The notes: generated by a model from the sequence alone, not told the origin. DNA of 64,000 nt from UTCFX2 sp963788145 (GCA_963788145.1 CAWBFQ010000006.1:930001-994000), one strand, 5' to 3'. Counted from the stretch's first letter, positions 8,199 to 19,776 are shown. Program-made: numbers and translations.

Positions 8199-11100
8199 AT
8201 GGCTCGAAGATTTGCAGCGCCTCTTCTTTCCTGGTTGACGCTGATTGGCTTGATATTTCCCCAAAACGTATTTTCCTTGAAGCAGGTAGAAACCCCTACA
8301 CAGCCGACTGGTTATCAAATCGGGGTTGATTATACAACCCTGGTAGTTCAATCCAGCCATAATGATGTTTCGCCTGCTTTGCGCACGCTGCACCCGATCT
8401 CTGGGCTGCAGAGCGAACCATCAACGCTGCCGCTCGAAATTCCCAATCCCATCTTACCCAAAGCGATCGGGGAAAGCGAAATGCCCACTCAGAAAGGTGG
8501 GCTGCCAGAGCCAAACTCGCGGAATAGCACCCCAGGCTCTCCCTTGTTTGTTGATGAAATGCCCGCCCCTTCGTTCAGCTTTGATGGTGTATCGAACCTG
8601 TTTGGTGGTTGGCCGCCCGATACCCAGGGCGACATCGGTCCGGATCATTATGTGCAGTGGATTAACTTGCATTTTGCCATCTGGCAAATCGACCGCCACC
8701 ATCAAACGGCGAATTTGGTCTATGGGCCTTATCCTGGGAATACCCTCTTTCAGGGATTTAGCGGCGTTTGCGCGACGGCTAACCACGGCGACCCAATCAC
8801 ACTTTACGACCCGTTTGACAACCGCTGGTTCATGAGCCAGTTTGCTCTGCCAAATTACCCTTATGGCCCTTTTTATCAATGTGTGGCAGTATCGGTGACG
8901 TCTGATCCGACCGGCGCCTGGTATCGTTATGAATATCAAATCCCGGTCAATAAGATGAATGACTATCCCAAGTTTGGGGTATGGCCAAACGCTTATTTTA
9001 TGACCTTGAACCAGTTTAACGCCGGGTCTCTGAACTGGGGCGGCGCGGCAGTGGCTGCTCTCGAACGCTCAGCGATGTTGGTAGGCGCTCAAGCCCGGAT
9101 GGTCTTTATCGATCTGTATAACGTCAATTCGGATTACAGCGGGATCTTACCCGCCGATTTCGATGGACGGACCTATCCTCCCGATGGCGCGCCGGGCTAT
9201 TTTGCAGAATGGGATGATAGCAGTTGGATTGGCTCAATGGATGCGGTGCGTGTGTGGGAATTCAACGTGGATTGGTCTCACCCGGATGAAGCCACGTTTG
9301 GAAACGGCGGAGATCCGAATTGGGTGATCCCAACGCAGAATGTCGATCCTAACATGTGTGGTATGTTGCGGAATTGCATCCCACAGCCGGGTACATCGAA
9401 TCGGGTAGATGCAATTTCTGATCGCCTGATGTACCGGCTGCAATACCGCAATTTCGGCGGATATTCCGCATTAGTTAGCAACCATACGATCGACCTGGAT
9501 GGCACAGATCATGCCGGTATTCATTGGTTTGAATTACGAAAGAATGCCCTGGCCAGCGACTGGACTCTCCACCAGGATGGGATTTTTGGCGCAGAAGACG
9601 GCGAGATTGGTTTTGCCCATCGTTGGATGGGTAGCGCCGCTCTGGATCACATGGGCAATATGGGGCTTGGCTACAGCGTTTCGAGCAGTTCGATTTACCC
9701 CTCAATCCGCTACACCGGGCGCCTGGCGGGCGACCCACCCGGCTCCATGTCGCAAGGCGAGCAGACCATCGTGGAAGGTTCTGGTTCACAGTTCTCTTCC
9801 AACCGGTGGGGCGACTACAGCATGCTGGCTGTCGATCCGGTCGACGACTGCACCTTCTGGTATACCCAGCAATATGTTCAAACATCCGGTTCAAACAGCT
9901 GGAAAACCCGCATTGGGGCTTTTCGTTTCCCCGGCTGCTCGATTGGACCACAGGGCGAGCTGTCAGGCAGAGTGAGCGATCATTTGACCTCCGACCCGAT
10001 CGAAGCAGCCCAAATCAGCGCAGTGGCCAGCATTACCCAAACCCTTGCAACATACACGAACCCGGATGGAGATTACTTAATGGTTGCGCCTGTGGGCGTT
10101 TACACCATAACCGTGTCTTCATATGGATATTATCCACAGACCCTGAGCGGGGTACAGATTCTATCGGGCGCCCAGACAGTGCAAGATTTCGCACTGGATA
10201 TCGCCCCCACCTATGTGATCTCCGGGACGGTCCGCGATGCACAGTCCGGATGGCCGCTGTATGCAAAGATTACCCCTGTTGGCGCCCCGGCTGCTCCGGT
10301 TTGGAACGATCCAGTGTCTGGATTTTTCAGCCTGGAGCTTCCGGGTGGGGCTTCATTTAACATTTCTGTCCAGGCTTTTGTGGATGGTTATTTGCCCATA
10401 AGTATATCGATTGGACCGCTGGATCAGAACACCACCCTTGATGTTGATCTTAGCGTTGATGAGATCACCTGTAATGCCCCCGGTTATGCCTTCGATATGA
10501 CCCCAGTTTATTTTAATGATTTTGAGACTGATAACGGTGGGGCTTCGGTTTCTGGTGTAACCAGTTGGACATGGGGGACAGTTGCAAGCGGTCCAGGTGT
10601 GGCTCACTCTGGCGTAAAAGGGTGGGCGACTAATCTAAATGGAAATTATTACAATAGCGAAAATGGGATACTCACGCTGCCGCCCCAGGATCTCAGTGGG
10701 TTTGTGGGTCAGAACCCGGTCTTAAGCTGGTGGCATTGGCTTGTGAGTGAAGCGCGTTATGATTTTGCCAGCATTGAGGCCAGTAAGGATGGGGGCATCT
10801 CCTGGCAAACAGTCTATGGCCCGCTGAGTGGTGAAGTCGATCCGACTTGGACCAATATTTACCTCTCTCTCGATCAGAGTTATGCGGTGAGCAACGTTCA
10901 ATTCCGCTATCGATTTACTAGCGATACATCCGTCACCTATGCGGGCTGGTATATCGATGACCTGATGGTCGCATCGGGCAATTGCGAGCCTCAACCAGGT
11001 GGGTTGGTGACCGGAAACGTCCTGGATGAGAATCTTTTGACCGGTTTAAATGACGCCACAATCAACGCTGATACAGGAATACAGACATCTACCCTGCCCA

Positions 11101-13785
11101 CCCTCTGACGATCCTGCTGTCGAAGATGGTTTTTACACCTTCTTTTCACCGGAGGGTACCCATATCCTGACAGCTACTTACAGCTCGTTTTACCTGCAAG
11201 ATCAGGCCAGTGTGAGTGTTCCCCTTGGGTCAGCGATTAGACAGGATTTCGCTTTAAAGGCGGGATGGCTGAGTTTTGACCCAACCGGGTTAAGCGCCAT
11301 TCTGACCCTGGGGGATAGGCTTACTCAACCGTTGACCTTGACCAACTTGGGCGGCGCAGCAGCAGAATTCGATCTGGTGGAGTTGAGGGGCGGGCAGGTA
11401 CCGCTGGGGCCATTCGAGCAGCCTAATTTTATGGTCAAACCGTTCAAAGGGGAAGGACCATCCGGAGAGGGTCTGGGGCTGCCTACAACCCCTGATGCGG
11501 CGCCTTTGGTGGCCGGGGAGGTGCTTCAATCCTGGACGCCGGATGGGCTTCAAGAAGCCTGGGCGACTGCATATGATCCGATCAATGATTCGGTTTGGGT
11601 ATCCAGCCCCGCGCCATTGTGGGGTGGGACAGATCGCCTGGTCGAATATACCGTCGCTGGAACACCGACCGGCCGCACCTACCCTCATTCGTCACCGCAT
11701 AGTTCAGGCCCAGCCGACCTGGCATTTAATTGGAACACCGGCAACCTGTGGATCATGAATGTTAATACCGGTGTGGCAAACTGCATCTACGAGATTGACC
11801 CTGAGATGGGTTATACCGGAGGCGTGATCTGCCCAACTTCGCCAACCGGTTTTTCAACTTCGCAACGCGGGCTGGCTTACGACCCGGATACAGATACCTG
11901 GTTTGCGGGTAGCTGGAATGATCTGATGGTACATCGCTTTGATTCGGCTGGTAATTTGCTCAGCAGCGTGAATACTGGTCTGGCGATCTCGGGTTTAGCT
12001 TATAACCCACAGACAAAGCATTTGTTTGCGATGACCAATGAAAGCTTAACCCGCATTTATGTGCTGGATGTCGCCAATAACTATAACCTACTCGGCCAAT
12101 TTACGGTTGGAGCGGGGTTTAGCAGCTATTCCGGCGGCGGGCTGGAGCTGGATTGCGATGGAAACCTTTGGGCGGTTGATGTGGTATCCAATCAGGTGGT
12201 TCAATTCGAATCCGGGGAATCGACATCAGCATGTCAGGGGGATGTCGCTTGGATCAGCACAGACCCGATCAGCGGGACGATCGCCGCCGATGATTTTCAA
12301 CCGATCGAAGCCACTTTCGATGCAGGTGTAGCCGAGGTTGATCAACCAGGCATCTACACCATGCAGTTCAAGACGCGGGAAAATACGCCTTATCTGGTTC
12401 CGAACCTGCCGGTGACCATGACAGTGAATCCCCCGGCCGATTGGGGCAAGCTGTATGGAGATGTTCAGAGCCTGGGCTATTGTGATGCTGACCCGCATCC
12501 ATTGCCAGGCTCAGAAGTGCAGATCGAATCGAGCAGTGGATTGACCTGGACGGCGATAACCGACGCCTCGGGTATCTATCAATACTGGGTTGATGAGGCT
12601 GGCAGCCCGTTCACGCTGACCGTTTCAGCGCCGGATCATCTCCCCGTGATGCACGCTGGTATCCAGGTCAGCGCCGGGATTACCACCACCACGGATTTCA
12701 ATCTTTTCTGGCAGCAGCCCTGCCTGCATGTCGATCCGCTCTCGCTCGATGTCAGCCTGAAAACCGGCCGCGTGGTCACCCGTACGCTTTCTATCGAGAA
12801 CACAGGCCATGCGGACGCGCCTTACCACTGGGACGAATTAGATGATTCTATTTTTGCGCCATTCGATTACGATTGGTTATCAATTCAACCGATCTCGGGA
12901 ATAATTGTCGCAGGCGCCGACGTATCGGAGGCGCTGGTCACATTCGACGCAAGTTCCCCTGGCGGATCTACACCTGGGGTCCACACGGCCGCCCTGCAGC
13001 TGGAGTCCAATGATCCGGCGAATAGCGGAATCCACATCCCAATCACCATGACCGTCTTGCCGCTCGAGTACGGCGTGACGATCTCGCCAGATCAAGCCGG
13101 AGAAGAGATCCCCGGCCAGACGCTGGGGTATGCCATTACGATCACCAACACCAGCGAAGGGATCACGGATACGATCAACCTTTCGCTTGGCTCATCCAAC
13201 TGGTTTAGCAATCTTGACACCACCTCGGTTGGACCCATCCCGTCCGGGGGAGTGGGCGTGGCGCTGCTGGTTGTGCGCATACCCGATTCGGTCCTCCCGG
13301 GGCAGCAAGATCAGGTGGTCGTAAGCGCCATTTCCCAGGGCGATCCATCCAAGACCGCCTCAACCACCATTACCAGCACGGCTTTGACGCCAATCGCCGA
13401 TCTTCAGATCCAAAAAACTGTCTCGAGTGATCCAGCCTGGGCTGGTCAGCCTCTAACCTACACGCTGACCATCACCAATCAAGGTCCCACCACCGCCCCG
13501 AATGTAGTTATGATCGATATCCTCTCGACCAAAGCGTTTTATCTGTCGGATGATGGCGGCTGTGAAATACTAGAAGTGGCGCTGGTTTGTCAACTGGGTT
13601 CAATGACGCTGGATAGGACGCGCACAATTCAGGTTGTAGTTGCGCCAATGCAAACCGGAACGCTGGTCAACCAGGCTGTGGTCACCTCCGAGGCGCAGGA
13701 CCTGAATATGGCGGATAACTTTGCCAGCATCATCGGTCTGGTGTTAGGGTTCATCCACTATTTCCCCTGGATACCCAATCCATAG
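8199..13785 (+). CDS. Giant secreted multidomain protein (MAM-like, carboxypeptidase-regulatory-like, propeller-like and DUF11 domains), frameshifted
   Basis: An exported protein of about 1,860 residues. ATG 8199 follows GGAG by 8 bases and opens a signal peptide (MARRFAAPLLSWLTLIGLIF). The first 580 residues are a secreted region with many aromatic and Asp residues. Next come a CarboxypepD_reg-like domain (SGRVSDHLTSDPIEAAQISA), a MAM/jelly-roll-like domain (YFNDFETDNGG to YIDDLMVASG) and another regulatory-like domain. A six- or seven-bladed-type propeller follows (AWATAYDPINDSVWV; GLAYDPDTDTWFAGS), then Ig-like repeats with ITMTV edges and a DUF11 repeat (ADLQIQKTVSSDPAWAGQPL). The protein ends HYFPWIPNP. 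The first frame stops at 11108 and the second runs to 13785; an indel near 11095 joins DATINADTGIQTSTLP to SDDPAVEDGFYTFF. It probably works as a cell-surface or matrix protein; the substrate is unknown. Confidence 0.82.
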
Positions 13786-13859
13786 GGATAGGCTCTCATA
13801 ACCGAAACCGCTTTCGTACCGGAACAGCTGCTTCTACCGGGTTCACGCCCGCCAAAAAT

Positions 13860-13893
13860 AAAGGAGCTGCCCAATTCGTAGGGCAGCTCCTTT
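13860..13893. terminator. Bidirectional terminator between convergent genes
   Basis: A perfect 13-bp stem AAAGGAGCTGCCC/GGGCAGCTCCTTT with an 8-base loop lies between the convergent stops at 13785 and 13919. A/T tracts on both sides can serve both strands. Confidence 0.88.
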
Positions 13894-13918
13894 ACTAGAA
13901 TAACAGTGTCATCCGCTG

Positions 13919-15064
13919 CTATTGCTTGACAAAAGTAATTACCACGGTCATACCCCAGCGCAGGCGCGGGTCGGTTTCGTTTAGCTTCACCCGCACTGTA
14001 TAGGTGATGTCGCCCCGCTTCACTTCGGAGATATCGCTGATCTTGGTGACTTCGCCATCAAACTTGAGATCGGAGAGGGCGTCGGGTACGATCGTAACCT
14101 GCTGGCCCAGTTTTACATCCACAACCTCAATTTCGGTCAGATCATCCGTCTCGGCGTAAATCTCGGAAAAATCGGCAATCGTCATCACCGGCGCGCCGGG
14201 ATTGATATTCTGGCCGACAATCAGATCATTTGAGACGACCATGCCGTTGATTGTGGCTTTCAATTCCAGGTTATCCAGATTAGCCTCGGCGGCGGTCAGG
14301 TTTGATGAAGCTGCTTCGATGCGAGCATCGGCAGCCTCGACCTGGTCCTTGTCCGGGCCGTTCAGCAGATCCTGGTAATCTTTCATCGTCTCGTCCAGGC
14401 GGGTTTCCGCTGTATGCAAATTGGTCTCAAGTTGCAGCCAGCGTACAGCGGTGTTCACGTCGCTCTGAGCAGAATCCAGGTCTTCTTTGCGATCCTTGCG
14501 GGTTGAATTTCCCGAATCCCAATATTTATATGGCTCAAAGGCCTCCCGGGCTTTCTCCAGTACCAACTTCATTGCTGCAATTGCTTCCAGCGGGGTCATC
14601 CCCTTCATGTTCTGCGGAACCGTGAAGTTATCCAGGGCGTACTGAGCGTCTTTCAAGGTTTTGTTTGCCGCCGACATCGCAGCGGCAGCATCCGCCTGGG
14701 CCAGAGCCAGATTATCATCCAGGGCCTGGCGCGCTTGCTCAGCCGCGATCAATTCAGCCTTCGCAGCAGCAATCGCCGCTTGTACCTGCTCGCGGTTGCC
14801 AAGACGGGCAACCACCTGGCCAACGCTCACCTGATCGCCTTCATCGACCAGCACTTCTTCAACCTGACCGCTGGTAAAAAATGCAAGTTGAGCGCTTTCT
14901 TTTGGAGCGATGAACCCTTCCGCGACGATTTGAGTATCGGTCACAACAACCGGGATTGGCGTGGCAGTAGGGCCTGCGCCTGCTCCAGGCAAGCCTCCGC
15001 ATGCTCCTGTAACAAGACTGCCGAGAAGGATGATTGAAAATAGAGCGAAAGATTTAGACTTCAT
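13919..15064 (-). CDS. HlyD/MacA-type efflux adaptor lipoprotein
   Basis: A 381-residue membrane-fusion-type adaptor. The lipobox LVTGAC places the lipidated Cys at residue 22, followed by a short Thr/Pro linker. A first half-lipoyl/barrel segment (EGFIAPKESAQLAFFTSGQV) is followed by a long Ala/Glu/Gln-rich coiled-coil hairpin (about residues 95-255), the second lipoyl half (LKATINGMVVSNDLIVGQ) and a C-terminal beta-barrel (GDITYTVRVKLNETDPRLRWG). It is the third gene of an ATPase-permease-adaptor set, 116 bases after the permease. It would link the FtsX-type permease to substrate release or outer-layer extrusion. The lipid anchor fits an organism without a classical periplasm-spanning tripartite pump. 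Confidence 0.9.
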   Translation of the reverse strand: MKSKSFALFSIILLGSLVTGACGGLPGAGAGPTATPIPVVVTDTQIVAEGFIAPKESAQLAFFTSGQVEEVLVDEGDQVSVGQVVARLGNREQVQAAIAAAKAELIAAEQARQALDDNLALAQADAAAAMSAANKTLKDAQYALDNFTVPQNMKGMTPLEAIAAMKLVLEKAREAFEPYKYWDSGNSTRKDRKEDLDSAQSDVNTAVRWLQLETNLHTAETRLDETMKDYQDLLNGPDKDQVEAADARIEAASSNLTAAEANLDNLELKATINGMVVSNDLIVGQNINPGAPVMTIADFSEIYAETDDLTEIEVVDVKLGQQVTIVPDALSDLKFDGEVTKISDISEVKRGDITYTVRVKLNETDPRLRWGMTVVITFVKQ

Positions 15065-15180
15065 GCTGATTTCTCCGAAGATTTTTCCTGGTAATTGATA
15101 ACGACAATCTATTATATATCGTAATGTTCAGATTGCGTGAAACGACCCACCAATTCGGGCGGTATCCCTCTCCCGCTTTC

Positions 15181-17598
15181 TTATTGATAAGCCAGGCTCT
15201 CCCGTACACTGATGTGCGTGGCGCCCCGAGCTGGCAACCAGCTTGCAAAGATCGATAGGATGGTAATGATTACGAACCATAGGATTGGACCGATAGGTTG
15301 GAACTTATATAGAATGTCCAGTTGAAAGGCGTTACCGAGCGCTACTACCATCGCCTGGCTGGCCGGAATGGTGATGGTCAGAGCGATCAGCCAGCTCAAC
15401 CATCCCAGGATCAGACCTTCCCCGATGAACACCCGGAAGATCGACCAGGAGGATGCTCCAATCGCCCGCATCACGCCGATTTCGCGCCGCCGCTCCAGCA
15501 CGCTGAGTGAAAGCGCGCCGCTTAGAGCGATACTTCCAACCGAGCCGATGACCACAGCCATGATTCCTAATAACACAATCAGGAAGTTGAACTGCTTTAC
15601 AAAAGCATCGGCGGTAGCTGCGGTGCTGTCGCTGCCTAACCCAAAGACGCCGCGCTGCGCGCCTACTTTGATGTTATGGTCTGCATAAAACTGGCGCAAA
15701 GATTTGGCAATGGCCTCTTCTGGAACAACGCCTTCTTCGTAAGTCTGAATCCATACAGATTGAGCCCGGTCTGTGCTGCCCAGGTCACTTAACAATGTGT
15801 CCCGGTTCACCAACGAGAATGTGGTTAAGATCGGATCAAATAACAAGCCGACTACCTGAAAATCACGCTCATTCTTCTCGCTGTAGCGAATCGTCACCCA
15901 ATCGCCGACCCCGATTTGATGGGTCTCATCCAGGTCCTTGTTCAAATCTGCTACAAACTTCTCGTTGAGCAGGATGGCGTATGTATCCGCCGGGTCCAGC
16001 CAGCGCCCGCCGCGCAGTTGATACCCATACAGGTCGGTTGGCAAAGGCACGCCCATCACTAGCACCTCTTTGTCATCCTTGCTGTATACCATTCCGCTCG
16101 GTCGAACGGTCGCATTGGTCAGCCCCCACATTTCCACTGCCTTGATCGTTGGTTGAGACAATGTCAGCAATTCAAGATGATCAATCCGCTCCGGGTTTTC
16201 AAAGACCATGGTGATATTGGTATTCAGGATTGAGAAAAGCACATCTTTGACGGTATAAACCACCGAATCGCGTACGCTTACCACCATCATAAAAACCAGA
16301 CCGCTCATCACCAAGGCTAATTGCAGCAGGACTACCCGCCATTTGTGACGGAAAGTGTTGCTTATGGTAAGCATGAGCAGCCGAGAGATAAATTTGATCT
16401 TGGTCAGCATTCGTTCTAAAAGCCCGGTGCTGGTGGCTAGACCATAGGTGCTGATCGCTTCGCGCACAGTGATCCGGGCAGCATTGAAGATGGGTACAAG
16501 CGCAACGAGCAGCGGCGCAAATAGTGAGATCGCCATTTGCACGAGGATCGCTTGCTGGTCGATTTGGAATTCTCCCAGATCAGACCCAAAGCTGCCCACC
16601 AGCCAGCTTGAAATCCCCCATGCACCCAGGATGCCAAGCGGCAGAGACACCAGCAGCGCCAGGATTCCATAGATCATCACCAAAGTCAGGTAAAAACGGG
16701 TGATTTGGCCAGTCCTCGCGCCGATGGCTTTCATCACCCCGATCTGGTCGGTCTGGGAGGCGATGATCGAATTGATGGTATTGTAGACCAACAGCAATCC
16801 GAGGATCAAGGAAAAGATTCCTAAGACGCCCATCAAGAAAAATAGACCATCCATTTGATCCTGGAAGAAGTGTTTGTTCGGGTCGGTGATGAAGCGCCCC
16901 GTTTCTGATCCCATCTTTTGAATCCGGTCTTCGATCCGATCCGCCAATAATATGATCGCATCTTCATTCCATACCGGGGCTTTGACCATGACGCGCCCGA
17001 AGTTCTTGTCGCCGATCAGATATTCATAAAATTCTTGATCGACATAGAATTGGGCTGTGCCGCCAAATGTGGCTGGCTGAACAAGTTGGTCGTATATTTT
17101 CCCATGGGTGGGGACTTTGAATTCTTTATTGTTAACTCGGAATTCAACCGTCGCCCCATCGGTTACCCCGAATACGGCCGCGTCCTGCCCAATGGCGGCA
17201 GTTCGCCCGCTCGGCCAATCGCCCTCCAGCAACTCAAGCTTGTTCATGTTTTGGGTTTCATAATCTGCCCGGGCGGTCAAGCCGCCAGGGCGCCAATCAT
17301 CTTCGGGATGGGCGCGCCATTCGATAGTGGCGTTGTTAAAGGCTTCAATTTCTGCCACGCCGTCCAAATGTCCCAGGATCTGAACTTCATCTTCGCTGAT
17401 GGGCGGCGCGATGAAAATATTAATCATAGCCGGGTTCATCCTTTGCCAGATGTCTTGCATACCCGGCACCACCAGGTTGCGCGTGCCCAGGATCATCCCG
17501 ATCGCGGCCGAACCAATCCCAATAATCAGCATCACCTGAATGGTGCGGCTTTTATTCGACCATAGATCGCGCAAAATCTTATGCCATAGATTACCCAT
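15181..17598 (-). CDS. FtsX/MacB/LolE-type ABC transporter permease
   Basis: A permease of about 805 residues with the FtsX arrangement duplicated. One TM helix near the N-terminus (SRTIQVMLIIGIGSAAIGM) precedes a large extracytoplasmic MacB-like domain and three TM helices (around GVLGIFSLILGLLLVYNTIN). A second unit follows with its own external domain and three C-terminal helices. The loop DQIGVMKAIGARTGQI and its counterpart RREIGVMRAIGASSWSIF are the coupling regions. The ATG at 17598 lies 4 bases after the ATPase stop; an upstream in-frame GTG at 17628 overlapping the ATPase is possible. Such systems act as mechanotransducers or lipid/lipoprotein/peptide exporters. Confidence 0.9.
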   Translation of the reverse strand: MGNLWHKILRDLWSNKSRTIQVMLIIGIGSAAIGMILGTRNLVVPGMQDIWQRMNPAMINIFIAPPISEDEVQILGHLDGVAEIEAFNNATIEWRAHPEDDWRPGGLTARADYETQNMNKLELLEGDWPSGRTAAIGQDAAVFGVTDGATVEFRVNNKEFKVPTHGKIYDQLVQPATFGGTAQFYVDQEFYEYLIGDKNFGRVMVKAPVWNEDAIILLADRIEDRIQKMGSETGRFITDPNKHFFQDQMDGLFFLMGVLGIFSLILGLLLVYNTINSIIASQTDQIGVMKAIGARTGQITRFYLTLVMIYGILALLVSLPLGILGAWGISSWLVGSFGSDLGEFQIDQQAILVQMAISLFAPLLVALVPIFNAARITVREAISTYGLATSTGLLERMLTKIKFISRLLMLTISNTFRHKWRVVLLQLALVMSGLVFMMVVSVRDSVVYTVKDVLFSILNTNITMVFENPERIDHLELLTLSQPTIKAVEMWGLTNATVRPSGMVYSKDDKEVLVMGVPLPTDLYGYQLRGGRWLDPADTYAILLNEKFVADLNKDLDETHQIGVGDWVTIRYSEKNERDFQVVGLLFDPILTTFSLVNRDTLLSDLGSTDRAQSVWIQTYEEGVVPEEAIAKSLRQFYADHNIKVGAQRGVFGLGSDSTAATADAFVKQFNFLIVLLGIMAVVIGSVGSIALSGALSLSVLERRREIGVMRAIGASSWSIFRVFIGEGLILGWLSWLIALTITIPASQAMVVALGNAFQLDILYKFQPIGPILWFVIITILSIFASWLPARGATHISVRESLAYQ

Positions 17599-17602
17599 TG
17601 GA

Positions 17603-18403
17603 TTAATATCCAGTCCAGGTGCGCTCACCTACGTATTCATCGCGCGTGATCCTGCCGTCAACGATCTCGACCACCCACGGCACACGGCGCGCCAATTCCT
17701 TATCATGCGTGACCATTAACAATGTTTTGCCTTCATCCACCAACCGCCCAAACAGTTCAAAGACATCATAGGCAGTCCGCTGATCCAGGTTGCCGGTCGG
17801 CTCATCTGCCACCAGAATCTGGGGATCATTTGCCAGGGCGCGCGCGATCGCGGCCCGTTGTTGTTGGCCGCCAGAAACCATGCTGGGCAGCTTGTTCGCT
17901 TGATCTCCCAGTCCAACGGTTTCTAGAAGATCCAAGGCCCGCTCCTTGCGTTCACGCGGCGAGTATTTCCTGGCGAAGTCCATCGGCAGCATCACATTCT
18001 GCGCCAATGTCAGGGCTGGCAGCATCTGGAAAAATTGAAAAATAATCCCGATATTCTGGCCGCGCCAGGCCGCGAGTTGATTTTCGCTCATCTTATGCAC
18101 TTCGCGCCCGGTGACGATCACCTCGCCCCGCGTCGGGCGGTCGATACCGGTGATCATATTTAATAAAGTGGATTTGCCATTACCGGACGGGCCAACGATG
18201 GTCACGAACTCGCCGTGGGTCACATCAAAGGAGATGCCTTTTAATACGGTCACTTCTCCGCCGCCGACCGGGAAGGTCTTAACCACTTCTTTCACCTGAA
18301 CCAACGGCCCGCTCCCGTTGTTCCCATTCTTGCCATTTCCGTTCGGATGAATTTTATCCGCCGGATGTGTTGTATCCGCCGGATGTGTTGTATCCGCCTT
18401 CAT
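17603..18403 (-). CDS. ABC transporter ATPase (MacB/LolD type)
   Basis: A 266-residue cytoplasmic ATPase that powers the FtsX-type permease downstream. Walker A GPSGNGKST, Q-loop (IIFQFFQMLP), signature MVSGGQQQR, Walker B ILVADEPTGNLD and switch His (MVTHDKE) are all present. The GNLD after Walker B is typical of the MacB/LolD/FtsE group. The first 35 residues are unusual: TTHPAD repeats followed by a Gly/Asn-rich linker, encoded by an 18-bp tandem repeat that continues upstream of the start. ATG 18403 is preceded by AAGGAG at 8 bases. It is the first gene of the three-gene operon. Confidence 0.94.
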   Translation of the reverse strand: MKADTTHPADTTHPADKIHPNGNGKNGNNGSGPLVQVKEVVKTFPVGGGEVTVLKGISFDVTHGEFVTIVGPSGNGKSTLLNMITGIDRPTRGEVIVTGREVHKMSENQLAAWRGQNIGIIFQFFQMLPALTLAQNVMLPMDFARKYSPRERKERALDLLETVGLGDQANKLPSMVSGGQQQRAAIARALANDPQILVADEPTGNLDQRTAYDVFELFGRLVDEGKTLLMVTHDKELARRVPWVVEIVDGRITRDEYVGERTWTGY

Positions 18404-18468
18404 AACGCGCTCCTTCCGATAAGAACCATCGCATGTTCTTTATCCGCCCGGATGTTTTATATCCGCCG
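18355..18468. repeat. Short hairpin-forming repeats across the start of the ABC ATPase gene
   Basis: The minus strand carries repeats of GCGGAT-N7-ATCCG, in which the arms are complementary. Two adjacent 18-bp units lie at 18355-18398 inside the coding region, and related copies at about 18440-18468 lie upstream of the ATG. Within the gene each unit encodes about six residues (TTHPAD). Confidence 0.7.
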
Positions 18469-18524
18469 CCATCACGTTCGCATCCTGTCGCTGGTCTGCC
18501 ATGCCGTGTCTGATGCGCATGCAG

Positions 18525-19776
18525 CTAGCTTCGGCGGTAATTCACCCGGTCGATTGACCAGATCAGATCGAGAGTTGGTTTGTAATTCTGAACGTCGTAC
18601 CATTCTTCAACGTCAACCGTCTTCGATCCTTCCGTGGCTTGTTGTAGATCGACATCGCACCACATTTTTTCCTGGATAAAGGCAGCCATCCGTCCATAAG
18701 ATTCCTCTTGCAACAACCGCGCCACGGTCAGAGCGAAATTAGCGGCGCCGAGTAAATCCTGTCCATCGGGTGAGCCGGTCCGCAGCAGATAAGTCAGCGA
18801 TTGCAAAAAGACTTCCTCGCCGGTGATATGCGCCAGCAACTGGGCTGCGATCATCCCGCTGCCCACCAGCCCGCCATACCCGCTCAGCATTTGCTGGTTC
18901 AGTTTTACCTTCTTTCCAGGCGGAATTTGCTCGAGATCCGGGTTTTGGGAAAGCTCCGGGGTGCTTTCCGGGGACAGCAGGTAGGCATATTTCTGCGCTT
19001 TTTCCAGCACGGGCTGTGTTCCATTACTCACCAAAAGTACTGCATAATTGGCTGGAGTCTGGTGCTTATCCTGGGCGGCTAAATAGGCCAGTTGGTCCGG
19101 GTCGTAAGGGACTTCCGGGATCAATACCCGGTCCACTCCCGCCAGAAATGCCATCAGCAGGGTGCTGTAACCCGATTTGGCTGCGAACGTTTCAACCACA
19201 ACGAGCTGCTCGCGAGCCAGCCAGCGCCCGTAATTCGTGGATGAAAGCCACACCGCGCGCTAACCCAGTGCTGAAACCGAGGCTGTAATCAGTGCCATGA
19301 ATATTGTTGTGGATCGTTTTAGGAATTGCAATAATTGGGACGCCCATCTGACTTAAATGAGCTGCAAAATGAAGGGTATCATCATCGCCGATCACAATCA
19401 AAGCCCGGTACCCCAACCGTTCAACCACTGTTTGGATATGCTTGGATAAATCTTGCATATCCAGATGCGAGTCGCGCAGAAATTCGGGCGTCTGGCTACG
19501 CGGGGTGCAGCGTGGGTCCAGACGTGAAGAGTGCAGAAATGATCCAGGGGTTCGGTCAATGGGTCGGACCATATTTTTCGTCAGCTCAATGAAATGGTCG
19601 CTGTATGTGGATGGGCTGTCCGGGTTGAAATGGATCAGCCCTTCCCAGCCTTTCCGGATCCCAATCGGCTCAAAACCGAGATCGATCGTCCTGTAGACCA
19701 GGCTCTTCAGGCACATATTCAATCCGGGGACATCGCCGCCGCCGGTGATGATCCCTACGCGTTTGCTGGTGGCCAT
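18525..19776 (-). CDS. 6-phosphofructokinase-family protein with altered active site, frameshifted
   Basis: The fold is that of phosphofructokinase: GGDVPGLN near residue 12, a central IGDDDT motif, PKTIHNNIHGTDYSLGF, and LIPEVPY in the second half. Key positions are changed. The family GGDD/GGDG loop reads GDDDT, the catalytic TIDND reads TIHNN (Asp to His and Asp to Asn), and the substrate-contact MGR/FGR reads FAAKSG. The first frame runs from ATG 19776 (GAGGAG upstream) to a stop at 19192 and the second continues to 18525. An indel near 19215 joins ELRALAGSRE to QLVVVETFAAKSG, giving about 416 residues. Either this is an inactive or repurposed paralogue or it uses another substrate. It does not appear to be in an operon with the ABC system. 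Confidence 0.8.
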
